Below are positions 16,320 to 24,439 of a stretch of DNA of 47,040 nt, in pieces. The notes beneath the pieces are model-generated. The model saw only the letters and a list, made by a program, of their open reading frames with translations, had not been told where the DNA came from and searched no databases. Numbering within the stretch: position 1 is the first letter of the stretch; every line of letters begins with the position of its first letter. The translations under genes and the position numbers were made by a program. Origin of the DNA: a virus; the IMG/VR virus record IMGVR_UViG_3300030906_000027, positions 1 through 47,040 of that record, one strand, 5' to 3'.

Positions 16320-16343
16320 AAAAAACCCCGCCGAAGGGCGGGG
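16320..16343 (-). terminator. Terminator-shaped hairpin before the capsid gene
   Basis: On the minus strand CCCCGCC pairs with GGCGGGG around a four-base loop, followed by six T residues, and the capsid ribosome site comes directly after. Layout and sequence match the hairpin before the tail tube gene. Confidence 0.72.
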
Positions 16344-16385
16344 CGGGGTGAGGCGTCCGGGAAGGAGCGCCGGTACGGCGGTCGC

Positions 16386-17114
16386 TTACGCGGCCGTGCG
16401 TTCGAAGAGGCCCAGGCGGCTGGCCATCAGCTGGCGATGCAGCTCCAGGTCAGGCTCTTCCGGGGCCGGCGGTTCGGTGAGCGCTGCGGGCGCGCGGTCG
16501 TAGACGGCGAGATTGAACACGCTCGCCTGCGCAGTCAGCTTGCTGGTCGTCGGCATGATGCTGTTGGCAAAACCGGCGTCGACGGCCTCCTGGGCGGAGA
16601 ACCACGTCTCGGCCGCCATCCAGGCCTGGACCTCGGCCGCGGGTTTGCCGCTGCGGTTCACGTAGTCGGCGACGATCGTCGCATCGATCTTGTCGAGCAG
16701 GTCCGCGGAGGTCCGGAAGTCCGACGCATTACCGATCGCGATCGACCACGCGTTATGGATCATGAAGAAGCCGCCCTCGGCGATCTCGACGGTGTCGGCC
16801 GCCAGCGCGAGCACCGAGGCGGCCGAGGCGGCCAGGCCGTCGATTTTGGCGGTGACGGTCGCGGGATGCTGCGCGATCGCGGTCATCATCGCCCGCGCCT
16901 CGAACACGTCGCCGCCCGGGCAGTTGATGTGGAGGTCGAGGTTCGGCGAAGTCAGACCCGCGAGAGCCTGTACCATGTCGGTCGCCGAGATCCCCCAGTC
17001 GCCATCGATGATGTCGTAGACATAGATCGAGTCGGTATCCTCGGTCGTCTCCAGGCGCAGTTTGGTACCCCGCCCGGCATTGTCCCGGGCAAGGTTGAAC
17101 AGCTTACGATGCAT
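16386..17114 (-). CDS. ClpP-like prohead maturation protease
   Basis: This 242-residue protein is a ClpP-type serine protease. It has INCPGGDVFEA (residues 63-73) like the ClpP INSPGG loop, GLAASAASVLALA with Ser97 as nucleophile, and MIHNAW with His120; an Asp near residue 171 completes the likely triad. Head maturation proteases of this family cut the capsid scaffold domain in HK97-like phages. It overlaps the portal gene by eleven bases and lies just before the capsid gene. The C-terminal 50 residues are Pro/Glu-rich and may form an arm. Confidence 0.9.
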   Translation of the reverse strand: MHRKLFNLARDNAGRGTKLRLETTEDTDSIYVYDIIDGDWGISATDMVQALAGLTSPNLDLHINCPGGDVFEARAMMTAIAQHPATVTAKIDGLAASAASVLALAADTVEIAEGGFFMIHNAWSIAIGNASDFRTSADLLDKIDATIVADYVNRSGKPAAEVQAWMAAETWFSAQEAVDAGFANSIMPTTSKLTAQASVFNLAVYDRAPAALTEPPAPEEPDLELHRQLMASRLGLFERTAA

Positions 17115-18399
17115 TGCCCGTGTCCTCTTCGGGTTTGACCAGGGGCTGGCCCGGAGGGGCTGCGCCGGTCGGTGAGTAGATCCGGTCGTCGTCTGGATTG
17201 TCGCTCGGCGGCTGCCCGGTCATGCGACGCGCGGTGTTCGCCGAGATCCAGCCGGGGAGCTGGTTCCCTCCGAGTGCTGCCCGCAGATATTCGGCGATCG
17301 CCTTGCCGTCGGCGCCGAGCAGATATTCGTCGTCGAACGATACGAAGAGATTCGACCGCTTCGCGCCGACGATCGGGAAGAGTTTCCGGCTCAGCTCCTT
17401 CGCCATGCGGATCTTGTGAGGCGCGACCGTGTAGCGGTCGAAGCCGAGCGCCATCTGCTCGACGCCGGTCCCCCAGGACGAGCTTTTATCGACCTCGCAG
17501 ATCATATGAGGCGGCACACCGAAGATCCGGGCGACGTCGACGGCCGAATAAGACAGCAGCTCGAGCAGCTGCGCGTCCTTGGCGGTGATCGCGACCCGCG
17601 ACCACGTGGCGCCGTTCTCGAGCAGCAACGGATTGTGCGCATTGGAGACGCCGGCGGCGCGGTTCTTTAGGTACGCCTTGAAATCGGCCCGCTGCTCCTT
17701 CGAGATCGACCCACTGAACCCGAAATAGTCGTTGGTGAGGAGCCCGCGCTCGAACTGGCCCGACGTATAGTCGCGGGTGGCTAGGCCGATGCCGATCGAT
17801 TGCGCGTGATGCTCGATCGTCGAGAGCGCGCGTAGCCCGTCGTAATTCTGTCCGGGGCCCTTGAAATGGAAGACCTGCGAGGAGTCGAGGAACTCAGTCG
17901 ACCCGTCAAAATTGACGAAGCGGTACCACTTGACCTTACCGGACCAGTAGACCGTCACCCGCCCCGGGTGGAAATAGTCAAAGTCGTGGACGACGCCGTT
18001 GCGCGCCTGCCGGATCACTGCGTAGCCGTTGCCGCGTAGCATCATCGCCATGCCCTGCAGCTCGATGAACTCGGGCGCTGACGTCTCGTCGTTCGCCTCG
18101 TCGACGAGGAACCGCGTGTATGGATGGTCGTCGACGCGCTTCTTTGAGCCGTTCGGCAGGCGCTCGTAGATCCCGATCGGATTGCACATCATGGCGCCGG
18201 CGATGAGCGTCACACAGCGCCAGACGGCGGAAAGCCGCATTGCCGTCTCTGGCGTTACGACCATACCAGCTGCGGTCTGACCGCCGCCGAACCACTGCAT
18301 CGCTTCGCCGTCGCCGCCCTGGATGATGCGGCCGCTGTCGATGGAAGCGTTGACGGTCGGCGCCGCGGTGATGTCCCGCCCGAACGAGATCTTACCCAC
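17104..18399 (-). CDS. Portal protein, HK97 family
   Basis: This 431-residue protein carries the standard portal motifs: VTPETAMRLSAVWRCVTLIA near residue 50, a hydrophobic helix, DYFHPGRVTVYWSG, FHFKGPGQNYDGLRALSTI and the C-terminal wing helix with LLELLSYSAVDVARIFGVPPHM. Portal rings of twelve copies form the DNA gate and seat the terminase. It stands between large terminase and prohead protease and overlaps the protease gene by eleven bases. Length is normal for the family. Confidence 0.92.
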   Translation of the reverse strand: MGKISFGRDITAAPTVNASIDSGRIIQGGDGEAMQWFGGGQTAAGMVVTPETAMRLSAVWRCVTLIAGAMMCNPIGIYERLPNGSKKRVDDHPYTRFLVDEANDETSAPEFIELQGMAMMLRGNGYAVIRQARNGVVHDFDYFHPGRVTVYWSGKVKWYRFVNFDGSTEFLDSSQVFHFKGPGQNYDGLRALSTIEHHAQSIGIGLATRDYTSGQFERGLLTNDYFGFSGSISKEQRADFKAYLKNRAAGVSNAHNPLLLENGATWSRVAITAKDAQLLELLSYSAVDVARIFGVPPHMICEVDKSSSWGTGVEQMALGFDRYTVAPHKIRMAKELSRKLFPIVGAKRSNLFVSFDDEYLLGADGKAIAEYLRAALGGNQLPGWISANTARRMTGQPPSDNPDDDRIYSPTGAAPPGQPLVKPEEDTGNAS

Positions 18400-18410
18400 G
18401 CAGTTGTGGC

Positions 18411-19931
18411 CTAGTCGTCGCCCTCGAGGTCGACGAAGAAGGAACCTTCATATGGCGCCTCCTCGGCAGACGTTGAGACGGCGCCCATGGCCATGACCAT
18501 GGCGACCATGCCGTCGATGCGGCCGGTCGATTTGGCTTTGTCGAGCTTCCGGTTACCCGCCGGATCCTTGATGACGACCGCGTTCGCCGCACACATCGTC
18601 ATCACCGGGTTTCCGCCGTGGCGGACCTGCTCGTTCAGGAAGGCAATCTCGGTTGTATCCATTGCCGGCGCCATCGACGCGTAGCCCTGGCCGAACGGTT
18701 CGAACGGGAGCGCCACGCCCAGCTTTTGCATCTGCGCTTCGAGCGTCTTGAAGCGGAAGCGGTCGTAGGCGATCTTCGCGACCGGTATGCCGTCGCAGAT
18801 CTCGCCGATCTTCCGCGCGATGTACTCATAGTCGACGGCGACGCCCGGGACGGCTTCGATGAAGCCCTTGTCGGCCCAGACGTCGTATGGCGCCCGATCG
18901 CGTTTCGCGTGGTCGCTCAGCGTGTTTGCCGGCTTCCAGAACCAGGCCTTCACGTGCCAGACGCCGGCGAGCAACGCGATGAGCACGAATGCGCAGAGAT
19001 CGGTCGTCTCGGCGAGGTCGAGGCCGCCGTAGACCGGACCTATGCGGAACGCCTCGTCGTCGACGGGACCGTCCGTCTTCTTCCAGATCGCCGGCGGCAG
19101 GAACGGCGAGAAGCGGTTGACCCGCTGGTTCAGGTAAAGGTTGCGAAAGCCATTCTCGAACGACGGCATCCGCGCCGCTTTGTCGGCCGCCGCACTGAGT
19201 TCCACTTGACTGCGAAAAAGGCCAAGCGCGGGGTTCGCCGCCGCCTGGGCCGCGACGTCGGTGACCTCGCAGCCTGCAGGCCCCTCGTAGACGTGGCACA
19301 CAATCTTGGGATCGCCGGATCGCCGCGCATCGTCGATCCGGATCGAAAGCATGTCGGCGTCGGTCGGCGCCTGGGTTGAAATGATGATCTTGAGCGCGTC
19401 GTCGTAGGCGCCCTGCGCCGTCTCGATCGCCTCGATGAAGTCGTCTTGCGGCCCGCGGACCTGACCCATCTCGTCGAAGATCGCGAGGACTGGCGAAAGG
19501 CCGTGCGCCGTCGATCCGTCCGCCGCTAGGGCGCGGTATTCGACGTTCATGGCCAGCCCGATGAGCCGCTTTCCAGACGGCACGATCCGGACCAGCTTCG
19601 AGAGGTCCGGGCTCAGATTGATCATCTTCGCCGCGAGGTTGAAGACGAGTGCGGCCTGGTCGCGCGAGCGGGCGCCCGACACGATCTGGCTATTGAGCCG
19701 CGCTTCGGGACCCGCGATGTGCGCGAGCATGATGCACGCGATCACGGCGGACTTGCCGTTCTTCCGCGCGATCGAGAGGATGCCCTCCGTCGTGCCGACC
19801 GGATTGTCGTAGACGTCGAGGATAAACTTCTTCTGGAAGGGCACGAGCCGGACCGGCTTACCGACCAGCTTGCCCTCCGGAACGAGACAGTAGCGCTCGA
19901 TGAACGCGATGACGCGCTCGCCGCGAGTCAC
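18411..19931 (-). CDS. Terminase large subunit
   Basis: This 506-residue protein has the terminase ATPase pieces: an adenine-binding RLVPFQKKFI region near residue 28, a Walker A-like SIARKNGKSAV (residues 53-63), and a Walker B VLAIFDEM with Asp153 and Glu154. The second half has the nuclease fold, beginning at VYGGLDLAETTD with likely metal-binding acids and continuing with IAYDRFRF. The enzyme pumps DNA into the prohead and cuts concatemers. An HNH gene close by fits the HK97-type cos packaging group. Eleven bases separate it from the portal gene. Confidence 0.93.
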   Translation of the reverse strand: MTRGERVIAFIERYCLVPEGKLVGKPVRLVPFQKKFILDVYDNPVGTTEGILSIARKNGKSAVIACIMLAHIAGPEARLNSQIVSGARSRDQAALVFNLAAKMINLSPDLSKLVRIVPSGKRLIGLAMNVEYRALAADGSTAHGLSPVLAIFDEMGQVRGPQDDFIEAIETAQGAYDDALKIIISTQAPTDADMLSIRIDDARRSGDPKIVCHVYEGPAGCEVTDVAAQAAANPALGLFRSQVELSAAADKAARMPSFENGFRNLYLNQRVNRFSPFLPPAIWKKTDGPVDDEAFRIGPVYGGLDLAETTDLCAFVLIALLAGVWHVKAWFWKPANTLSDHAKRDRAPYDVWADKGFIEAVPGVAVDYEYIARKIGEICDGIPVAKIAYDRFRFKTLEAQMQKLGVALPFEPFGQGYASMAPAMDTTEIAFLNEQVRHGGNPVMTMCAANAVVIKDPAGNRKLDKAKSTGRIDGMVAMVMAMGAVSTSAEEAPYEGSFFVDLEGDD

Positions 19932-19937
19932 GGCGGG

Positions 19938-20405
19938 TTAGTTCAGGCGCGGACGCGCAAGAAGGTCGTCGCCATCCCCAGCGAGCGGATTGTGCCCGCC
20001 CTCGATTTCCTTGGCCTGCTCGCGCCGCTTGGTGACGTCGCGCTGCTCGCCGTTCTTCGAGCGGTTATCGAGCCCGAGCGCGCGCCGCAGCGTCACGATG
20101 CGCCGTGCCAGCTTGTCCGACGCGCCGATCGAGGCGATGAGGTCGTCGATCTTGATGTTTCCGCCGCGGTCGACAGTGGCGCCAGCGATACGCTCGGCGT
20201 CTGCCATCGCGCGAGCAAGGTTCGCCGCTACGGCCAGGTCGGCCTCGGTCCATTCGCTCTTTGCGCGCTCCGCGATCACTGCGTCCCAAAAGGACAGATC
20301 ACCGCGGCGGATCTTCAAATGCTTCGGCGGCGACAGGTCGCGCGCGGCCGCAGCCATCGTCGCGACCGCGCCGGCTGCGCTGTCGATGCGCTGGCGTCGA
20401 GGCAT
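19938..20405 (-). CDS. Terminase small subunit
   Basis: This protein is about 155 residues, basic at the N terminus and helical throughout, with DLSFWDAVIAERAKSEW and a helix-turn-helix-like NLARAMADAERI region. Size, helical make-up and place directly before the large terminase gene support small terminase (terS-like) function, which recognises the packaging site. The ATG at 20405 is chosen because the GGAGGG ribosome site is well spaced from it; the in-frame ATG at 20414 would be nearly touching that site. Recognition of the family is by context more than by motif. Confidence 0.75.
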   Translation of the reverse strand: MPRRQRIDSAAGAVATMAAAARDLSPPKHLKIRRGDLSFWDAVIAERAKSEWTEADLAVAANLARAMADAERIAGATVDRGGNIKIDDLIASIGASDKLARRIVTLRRALGLDNRSKNGEQRDVTKRREQAKEIEGGHNPLAGDGDDLLARPRLN

Positions 20406-20642
20406 GGTCACCATCCCTCCGCCGCCGGCCGCCGAAGCAAAAACTGTATTAGCGATTGAAATCGGGGATCACACGGTGTCCGGCGTCAGGCCGCCCAAAC
20501 TTTCGACCCGCCCCACCCCTCGACCGCCCGAAAACGTCCGCACAGGGGACGCCTGACAGCCCCCGAGCGCCGTTCCGCAGCCGCGCGTCAACGCGAGACC
20601 TCCGCGCGATCGCTGTGCTGTGCGGCCTCTGTGGCGCCGCGC
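20406..20642. other. Gap between HNH and small terminase genes, candidate cos region
   Basis: No protein-like frame is seen in this 237-base stretch. In HK97-type phages with an HNH endonuclease next to terminase, the cohesive end site commonly lies here. GC-rich segments and C runs are present, but I cannot point to the nick positions from one sequence. Confidence 0.35.
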
Positions 20643-20969
20643 TTAGCCTCCGATCGCCGACCGGTACCACGGATGCGACGGATCGAGCGGCATCCCGGTA
20701 TGGTCGCAGCCGCCGAGGCCGCGGGCGCGTTCGGTCGCGAACTGCTCCGCGGTGACTTCGAGGTGGCACGGCACGCACAGGTTGCGCGTGTTGCTGTCCT
20801 CGTCGCTTCCGCCGTGATCGAGCGGCTTGATATGGTCAACGCGCGTCGCTTCGCTAGTGCGTCCAGCCGCCGTGCAGCGTTCGCACAATCCCATCGTCCG
20901 GCGCAGTCGACGCAAACGCTGCGCCTGACCAGCGCGACCGCGAAGGCGCTTAACGGGTTTCGAGTTCAC
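20643..20969 (-). CDS. HNH endonuclease of the packaging module
   Basis: This 108-residue protein has a basic start and an HNH core: LCERCTAAGR (first Cys pair), VDHIKPLDHGG (metal-binding His), and NLCVPCH (Asn, second Cys pair, final His). HNH proteins beside terminase genes are needed for cos cutting in HK97-like phages, where they act with the large terminase. The start is GTG at 20969, inside the last codons of the preceding small gene, so translation is probably coupled. Length is typical of the packaging group. Confidence 0.88.
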   Translation of the reverse strand: MNSKPVKRLRGRAGQAQRLRRLRRTMGLCERCTAAGRTSEATRVDHIKPLDHGGSDEDSNTRNLCVPCHLEVTAEQFATERARGLGGCDHTGMPLDPSHPWYRSAIGG

Positions 20970-21105
20970 GTCTGCGCCCGAGCTCGTAGAAGCGCGTGAA
21001 GCCGATCACGTTGTCCGATGCCGCGATCGCGTGGACGCGGTCGGCAAGCGTCAGTGCTTTCATCCGCTCCGTTCGAGCGATCACGATGTCGTGTGTTGCA
21101 CTCAT
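20950..21105 (-). CDS. Small basic protein upstream of HNH gene
   Basis: This 51-residue frame begins MSATHDIVIARTER at 21105, where the ATG overlaps the stop of the small membrane protein gene by four bases. It ends inside the start of the HNH gene. It is helical and basic (ELGRRRELETR at its end) with no membrane segment. It is supported by the two coupled overlaps and normal codon use. Function unknown. Confidence 0.6.
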   Translation of the reverse strand: MSATHDIVIARTERMKALTLADRVHAIAASDNVIGFTRFYELGRRRELETR

Positions 21106-21197
21106 CGTGTGTGAACCAGCCAAAGCGCTATCGATGCGCAGACGAGCGGCATCGACGCTGCCCAGGCGAGCGCGATCGTCAGCGCCGTGTCGCGCAT
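21102..21197 (-). CDS. Tiny membrane peptide (31 aa)
   Basis: The frame starts with ATG at 21197, overlapping the previous stop by four bases, and encodes one hydrophobic helix (ALTIALAWAASMPLVCASIALWLV) with a short basic end. It ends in another four-base overlap. Such single-helix peptides are common in phage early regions; the role is unknown. Confidence 0.55.
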   Translation of the reverse strand: MRDTALTIALAWAASMPLVCASIALWLVHTR

Positions 21198-21406
21198 CAC
21201 TTGCGACCCTGCAGTCTGACGAGGCGATCGGCTATCTGCATCATCAAGCGCTCGGCATCGATGCGTGCGTGGTATGCATCGGCAACGTTGCGCGTCGTGC
21301 TGCTTTGGCGGAGCTCGACGGCACCTTCGCGCAGATCGATGATGACCGCGGCAATGCTGTCGCCGGCGATGCTCGATGTCGGGTAGCGATCGGCGACGGC
21401 TGCCAT
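21197..21406 (-). CDS. Small helical protein, unknown function
   Basis: This 69-residue protein (starting MAAVADRYPTSS) is mainly helical, with ARIDAERLMMQIADRLVRLQGRK at the end. The ATG at 21406 follows a GGTGAG site. It is the first of a four-gene chain (this gene, the membrane peptide, the basic protein, HNH) joined by short overlaps. The 66-base gap to the plus-strand gene at 21473 holds a small inverted repeat at 21439-21452, possibly part of a divergent promoter. Confidence 0.6.
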   Translation of the reverse strand: MAAVADRYPTSSIAGDSIAAVIIDLREGAVELRQSSTTRNVADAYHARIDAERLMMQIADRLVRLQGRK

Positions 21407-21472
21407 ATCTCACCTCCGACACACGGACGTTGCTGACCGCTGCTATGGCAGCGTCGACCAATGGAGGTTCGA

Positions 21473-21652
21473 ATGTCCGAGCAAGCCGAGTATCTCAGCG
21501 AGCGGATCGAGTTCGAAGACGAGATGGTAGCGATGGCGCCGTCAGATGAAGCGCGCCGGATCCATGAAGAGTTGGCGATGCACTATCGCAGCAAGCTGGC
21601 GCTGTTGAACGCCGAACCGGCGCCGCGCAGAAAGCTATCGCTCAGGCGGTGA
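21473..21652 (+). CDS. Small plus-strand protein, orphan in the minus operon
   Basis: This 59-residue protein starts MSEQAEYLSERIEFEDEM after a clear GGAGG site. It is acidic in its first half, basic at the end, and helical throughout, a pattern seen in small orphan proteins of sphingomonads. It runs against the surrounding genes, has its own ribosome site, and its last eleven bases overlap the end of the Acb2-like gene on the other strand. It is probably expressed from its own promoter, perhaps in the lysogen. Confidence 0.6.
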   Translation: MSEQAEYLSERIEFEDEMVAMAPSDEARRIHEELAMHYRSKLALLNAEPAPRRKLSLRR

Positions 21653-21872
21653 CGTGCTTGACGCTCCAGAATACGGCTTCCTCGACCTTGGTCTTGGCGA
21701 GCGACAGTTCGCGGCTCGCGCCGATCTTCTCGATCTCGGTCAGGAACGCCGCGCCGGCATCCTTGAGCGCGACCATCTGCGCCTTCTCGACGTCGCCGAG
21801 CACGCGATACTGGTGACGAACGGCGTTGTTCGCGGTCCGGGCATCGGATGCGCTGAAGACTTGGTCGGCCAT
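21642..21872 (-). CDS. Acb2/Tad1-like cyclic nucleotide sponge (anti-CBASS / anti-Thoeris)
   Basis: This 76-residue protein matches the Acb2/Tad1 helical hairpin family: HQYRVLGDVEKAQMVALKDAG in the first helix and SRELSLAKTKVEEAVFWSVKH in the second. Known members form hexamers that bind the cyclic nucleotide signals of CBASS and Thoeris defence, keeping the effectors off. The start at 21872 (MADQVFSA) is preferred over a longer upstream frame that reads like noise. It stands alone between a plus-strand gene and a small membrane protein gene. Recognition is from memory of the family, not a database search. Confidence 0.7.
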   Translation of the reverse strand: MADQVFSASDARTANNAVRHQYRVLGDVEKAQMVALKDAGAAFLTEIEKIGASRELSLAKTKVEEAVFWSVKHVTA

Positions 21873-21983
21873 GGGGATTTCCCAAATGTGAGGAAGTCTG
21901 AAACGCGAAACGCCCGCTAGCCGGTCCGGCCGCGGGCGCATCGATTACAACTGCGCCTCTACTGTCACTTAGCTGCGCAGCAG

Positions 21984-22172
21984 TCAAGCGACAGATTTGC
22001 TCTCGACTACATCGGCCAGCGACCACGAAAGCAACGCCAGCGTCGGCCACAGCACCATGCGGGCAATCACGTCCGCCCAAGGTTTCGACGGCTCCCAAAG
22101 CGCCGCTGCGGTCAATGCGACAGCGAGCGCGATGTGCACGACCGTCGCGGCGCGCAGGACGACGGAAAGCAT
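21984..22172 (-). CDS. Small two-helix membrane protein
   Basis: This 62-residue protein starts MLSVVLRAATVVHIALAVAL and has two hydrophobic helices (about residues 8-27 and 36-54) joined by a short polar loop (EPSKPWADV). The ATG overlaps the stop of the upstream gene by four bases. Size and topology would suit a holin-like or envelope protein, but the location in the early arm, away from any endolysin, makes that uncertain. Function unknown. Confidence 0.6.
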   Translation of the reverse strand: MLSVVLRAATVVHIALAVALTAAALWEPSKPWADVIARMVLWPTLALLSWSLADVVESKSVA

Positions 22173-22720
22173 CACAGCCCGTTGCGCATCGCTATGAGGC
22201 TTGCGGCGAACGCGACCGTCGTTTTTGCCGCATCGATCGCTGATCGCGCATTGGACGCCAGCTTCGAGCCGGCGACGCCAGCCTCTTCGTCGAAGCGACA
22301 TACGTTTTCGAAGACGTCCCAATATGCACGCGGGATGCCACGCTTGATGCTGTCGAGCTCCGCCAGCGCCTCGCTCTGCGCCCATCCCAGCGGCGCATCG
22401 ACCTTATCCGCGGCAGGATCGATCGCGCTCAGGCCGCCGTCCGCTTTATGCCAGAGATTGCGGCAATAACGGATCGCCATTTGCTGCGGCTCTTCGAACA
22501 GGCCTGCGCGATCATTGGCGATCCAGCGATCGACCGCAGTACCGCCGCGGTTGAGCATTACCTTAAACATGGACATGCGCTTACCGCCGAGCGAGCCGTC
22601 CAGATCTACGACCGTACCCTCCGCGTAAATGCCGTGTTGGGCTACGAACTGATTAACGAGCGGATCTTTCGGCATCCGCGTTGCAGCTTTGGTTTTCGGC
22701 TTCCTGCGCGGTCGCGCCAT
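22172..22720 (-). CDS. Conserved-looking phage protein, unknown function
   Basis: This protein is about 182 residues from the ATG at 22720, which follows a GGGGG site; an upstream extension reads like noise. It begins with a basic tail (MARPRRKPKTKAATRMPKD), followed by mixed helices and strands including FKVMLNRGGTAVDRWIANDR. No catalytic motif is evident. It is soluble and could bind nucleic acid through the basic start. It is coupled to the small membrane protein downstream. Confidence 0.65.
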   Translation of the reverse strand: MARPRRKPKTKAATRMPKDPLVNQFVAQHGIYAEGTVVDLDGSLGGKRMSMFKVMLNRGGTAVDRWIANDRAGLFEEPQQMAIRYCRNLWHKADGGLSAIDPAADKVDAPLGWAQSEALAELDSIKRGIPRAYWDVFENVCRFDEEAGVAGSKLASNARSAIDAAKTTVAFAASLIAMRNGL

Positions 22721-22816
22721 AACAACCCCCGGCAACGGAGGCGAAGATCGGCCTACGTTCACCCGCTTTTGCCGTCCAATTTCCAAAAGCTGCAGCCCCC
22801 AATCTGCCACCGTCAA

Positions 22817-23203
22817 TCAAACAGTGGCGAGTTGCTCAATCAGGTCGGCGTCCGGGTCGCTTGTCGCTACCTCAACTTTATAGACATCGCCAAACTGTCG
22901 CAGCGGGCTTTCAACTATGGTCCAGCTGCGCTCGGCGTTCGCCAGACGCAGTTCCGCATCGCTCAACATCGCACCACGGTTGATCAGCAGGATAGAGCGG
23001 GCGACGCGCTTTCGGTACGTGAGGAAGCCTTCGGCTGCGAGCATTTCGACGTATCGCTGAACCCGCTTTGTCGCGATCCCCGCGAGTTGAGCGATTTCGT
23101 CGTGGCTCGGCGGATATCCCTTGTCTCGGAAAAGTTGGCGGATCGCGGCGAGCACCCGCTGTCTCGTCGACGCGCCGTTTATGACAATGGCGGCATTAAT
23201 CAC
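22817..23203 (-). CDS. Winged-helix regulator (LexA N-terminal-like)
   Basis: This 128-residue protein has a LexA-like winged helix in residues 12-60: RQRVLAAIRQLFRDKGYPPS, then the recognition part EIAQLAGIATKRVQRYVEML and the wing FLTYRKRV. It lacks the S24 peptidase half of LexA; the second half (from about residue 75) is unrelated and acidic at the end. It may regulate late or middle genes of the minus operon. The start ATG at 23203 is the first in frame. Confidence 0.7.
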   Translation of the reverse strand: MINAAIVINGASTRQRVLAAIRQLFRDKGYPPSHDEIAQLAGIATKRVQRYVEMLAAEGFLTYRKRVARSILLINRGAMLSDAELRLANAERSWTIVESPLRQFGDVYKVEVATSDPDADLIEQLATV

Positions 23204-23240
23204 GAAACCTCTGTTGCCTCCACGCCTGCACCGAAAGTCC

Positions 23241-23723
23241 TCAACCGCGTCCCTTCAATCTCCGCCGCGCTCGCTTTGTCAGCCGTTTCGGCGTCTCGTA
23301 ATGCTCGATCTGCAGAGCAGGCGTACGAAGGTATGCCCGCTCATTCCAGCGATCGTCGGATTGCGCCATCCGAATAGAAAGGATCGGCAATGGCTCGCGA
23401 TAACCATAAGCGCTCGGTTCGCGCTCTTTCCATAGTCGCTCGTTACCAGACGCAACGCCCTGCGCTCGCGCATCTATCTGCTCGCGCGTCTCAAACATCG
23501 GATGAAGCGGGCGGCCCGGAAACAGACGCGGGAAGTCGAGTGGCCAGCATCGAGCGTTGACGACATCCTGACCGATATCGATCGAGCACTGCTCGCAATA
23601 CCAGCTATGTGAACCGTGGTTATACCACAGCGCCGGTTCATCTTGGCACTTCTCGCGGTTGCAGGCGCCACCCTCGTGGCCTTTGTTGGGTTTGATCGGC
23701 CCGTCGTAATTCGGCCAAGTCAC
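23241..23723 (-). CDS. Small zinc-ribbon-like phage protein
   Basis: This 160-residue protein has an N-terminal metal-binding pattern: ACNREKC and, after about 20 residues, YCEQC, spaced like a zinc ribbon. Aromatic residues surround it (WYNHGSHSWYC). The rest is polar, with a basic end (KRLTKRARRRLKGRG) suitable for nucleic acid contact. It overlaps the BtpA-like gene by four bases. Family not recognised. Confidence 0.6.
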   Translation of the reverse strand: MTWPNYDGPIKPNKGHEGGACNREKCQDEPALWYNHGSHSWYCEQCSIDIGQDVVNARCWPLDFPRLFPGRPLHPMFETREQIDARAQGVASGNERLWKEREPSAYGYREPLPILSIRMAQSDDRWNERAYLRTPALQIEHYETPKRLTKRARRRLKGRG

Positions 23724-24439
23724 GCCGTCTCCCCCACTATCGATTGCGCGGCGATGGCGGCGGAACGGAGCAGGCGCAGTTTCTCGCGATCGAACTCATG
23801 GAAGCTCGACGAGACCCCTGTCGAAACGAGAATGTGCGAGACGAACGGCAGAAACGCATCCACGTTGTCAGGCGTGATACCGCTCGCGATAGCCAGCGGA
23901 GCGCGTGGCCCTATGGCATCGCGGATCACCGCCAAATCCGACGGATCCGCCGCACAGCCGGTAGCCGGCCCGCTGGTCGTCGGAATGAACCCGAGCGCTA
24001 CTGCTCTTCGCGCAGCTCCGCACGGATCGGGCTCATACTGCTGATATTTAAAGGCCACGGCGCAAAATACAGTGTGAGGGGCGGCCGATAAGAGGCAATT
24101 CAATCGCGCTGCTTCCCAAGCGGCCGATCCGCTGGTGTGGGTTAGCTGCTCGTCGGTCCATGTCGAATCGACGCCGACGCCGATGTTGCTGGTGACGGCA
24201 AGCCGCGTTTCCGTATTCAGATGATTGATGCCGACGTGGGCGTGAGGCCAGCGCCGCTTAATCGCCGAGCCGGCGAACAGAAGATCGGTATTACGCCCGC
24301 GCATTTCGATCAGCATGACGCCATCGCAGCCTGCCTCGATCGCGCGCTCGGCATTGCGCATCGCCTGATTATCATCCGCGTAATGGATGACCGGGATAAT
24401 CTGCACAGACGCCTGACATGATTTTTCAACGAGTTTCAC
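23720..24439 (-). CDS. BtpA/SgcQ-like TIM-barrel protein
   Basis: This protein is about 239 residues from the GTG at 24439, which follows a well-spaced GGAGGA site. It reads as a TIM barrel: IIPVIHYADDN (strand 1), GCDGVMLIEM, HVGINHLN, and the C-terminal phosphate-binding half with LAIASGITPDNVDAFL and ILVSTGVS. This half matches the BtpA family (photosystem I biogenesis factor, SgcQ). Members have varied or unknown enzymatic roles. In a prophage it would be a metabolic cargo gene, perhaps tied to nucleotide or sugar phosphates; the substrate cannot be told. It is coupled by overlaps on both sides. Confidence 0.6.
   Translation of the reverse strand: MKLVEKSCQASVQIIPVIHYADDNQAMRNAERAIEAGCDGVMLIEMRGRNTDLLFAGSAIKRRWPHAHVGINHLNTETRLAVTSNIGVGVDSTWTDEQLTHTSGSAAWEAARLNCLLSAAPHTVFCAVAFKYQQYEPDPCGAARRAVALGFIPTTSGPATGCAADPSDLAVIRDAIGPRAPLAIASGITPDNVDAFLPFVSHILVSTGVSSSFHEFDREKLRLLRSAAIAAQSIVGETA

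Noticed and set aside
16321-16343. Attachment or insertion element end before the capsid gene
   Set aside because: The inverted repeat is a short hairpin with a T run on the minus strand and has no partner repeat elsewhere seen.
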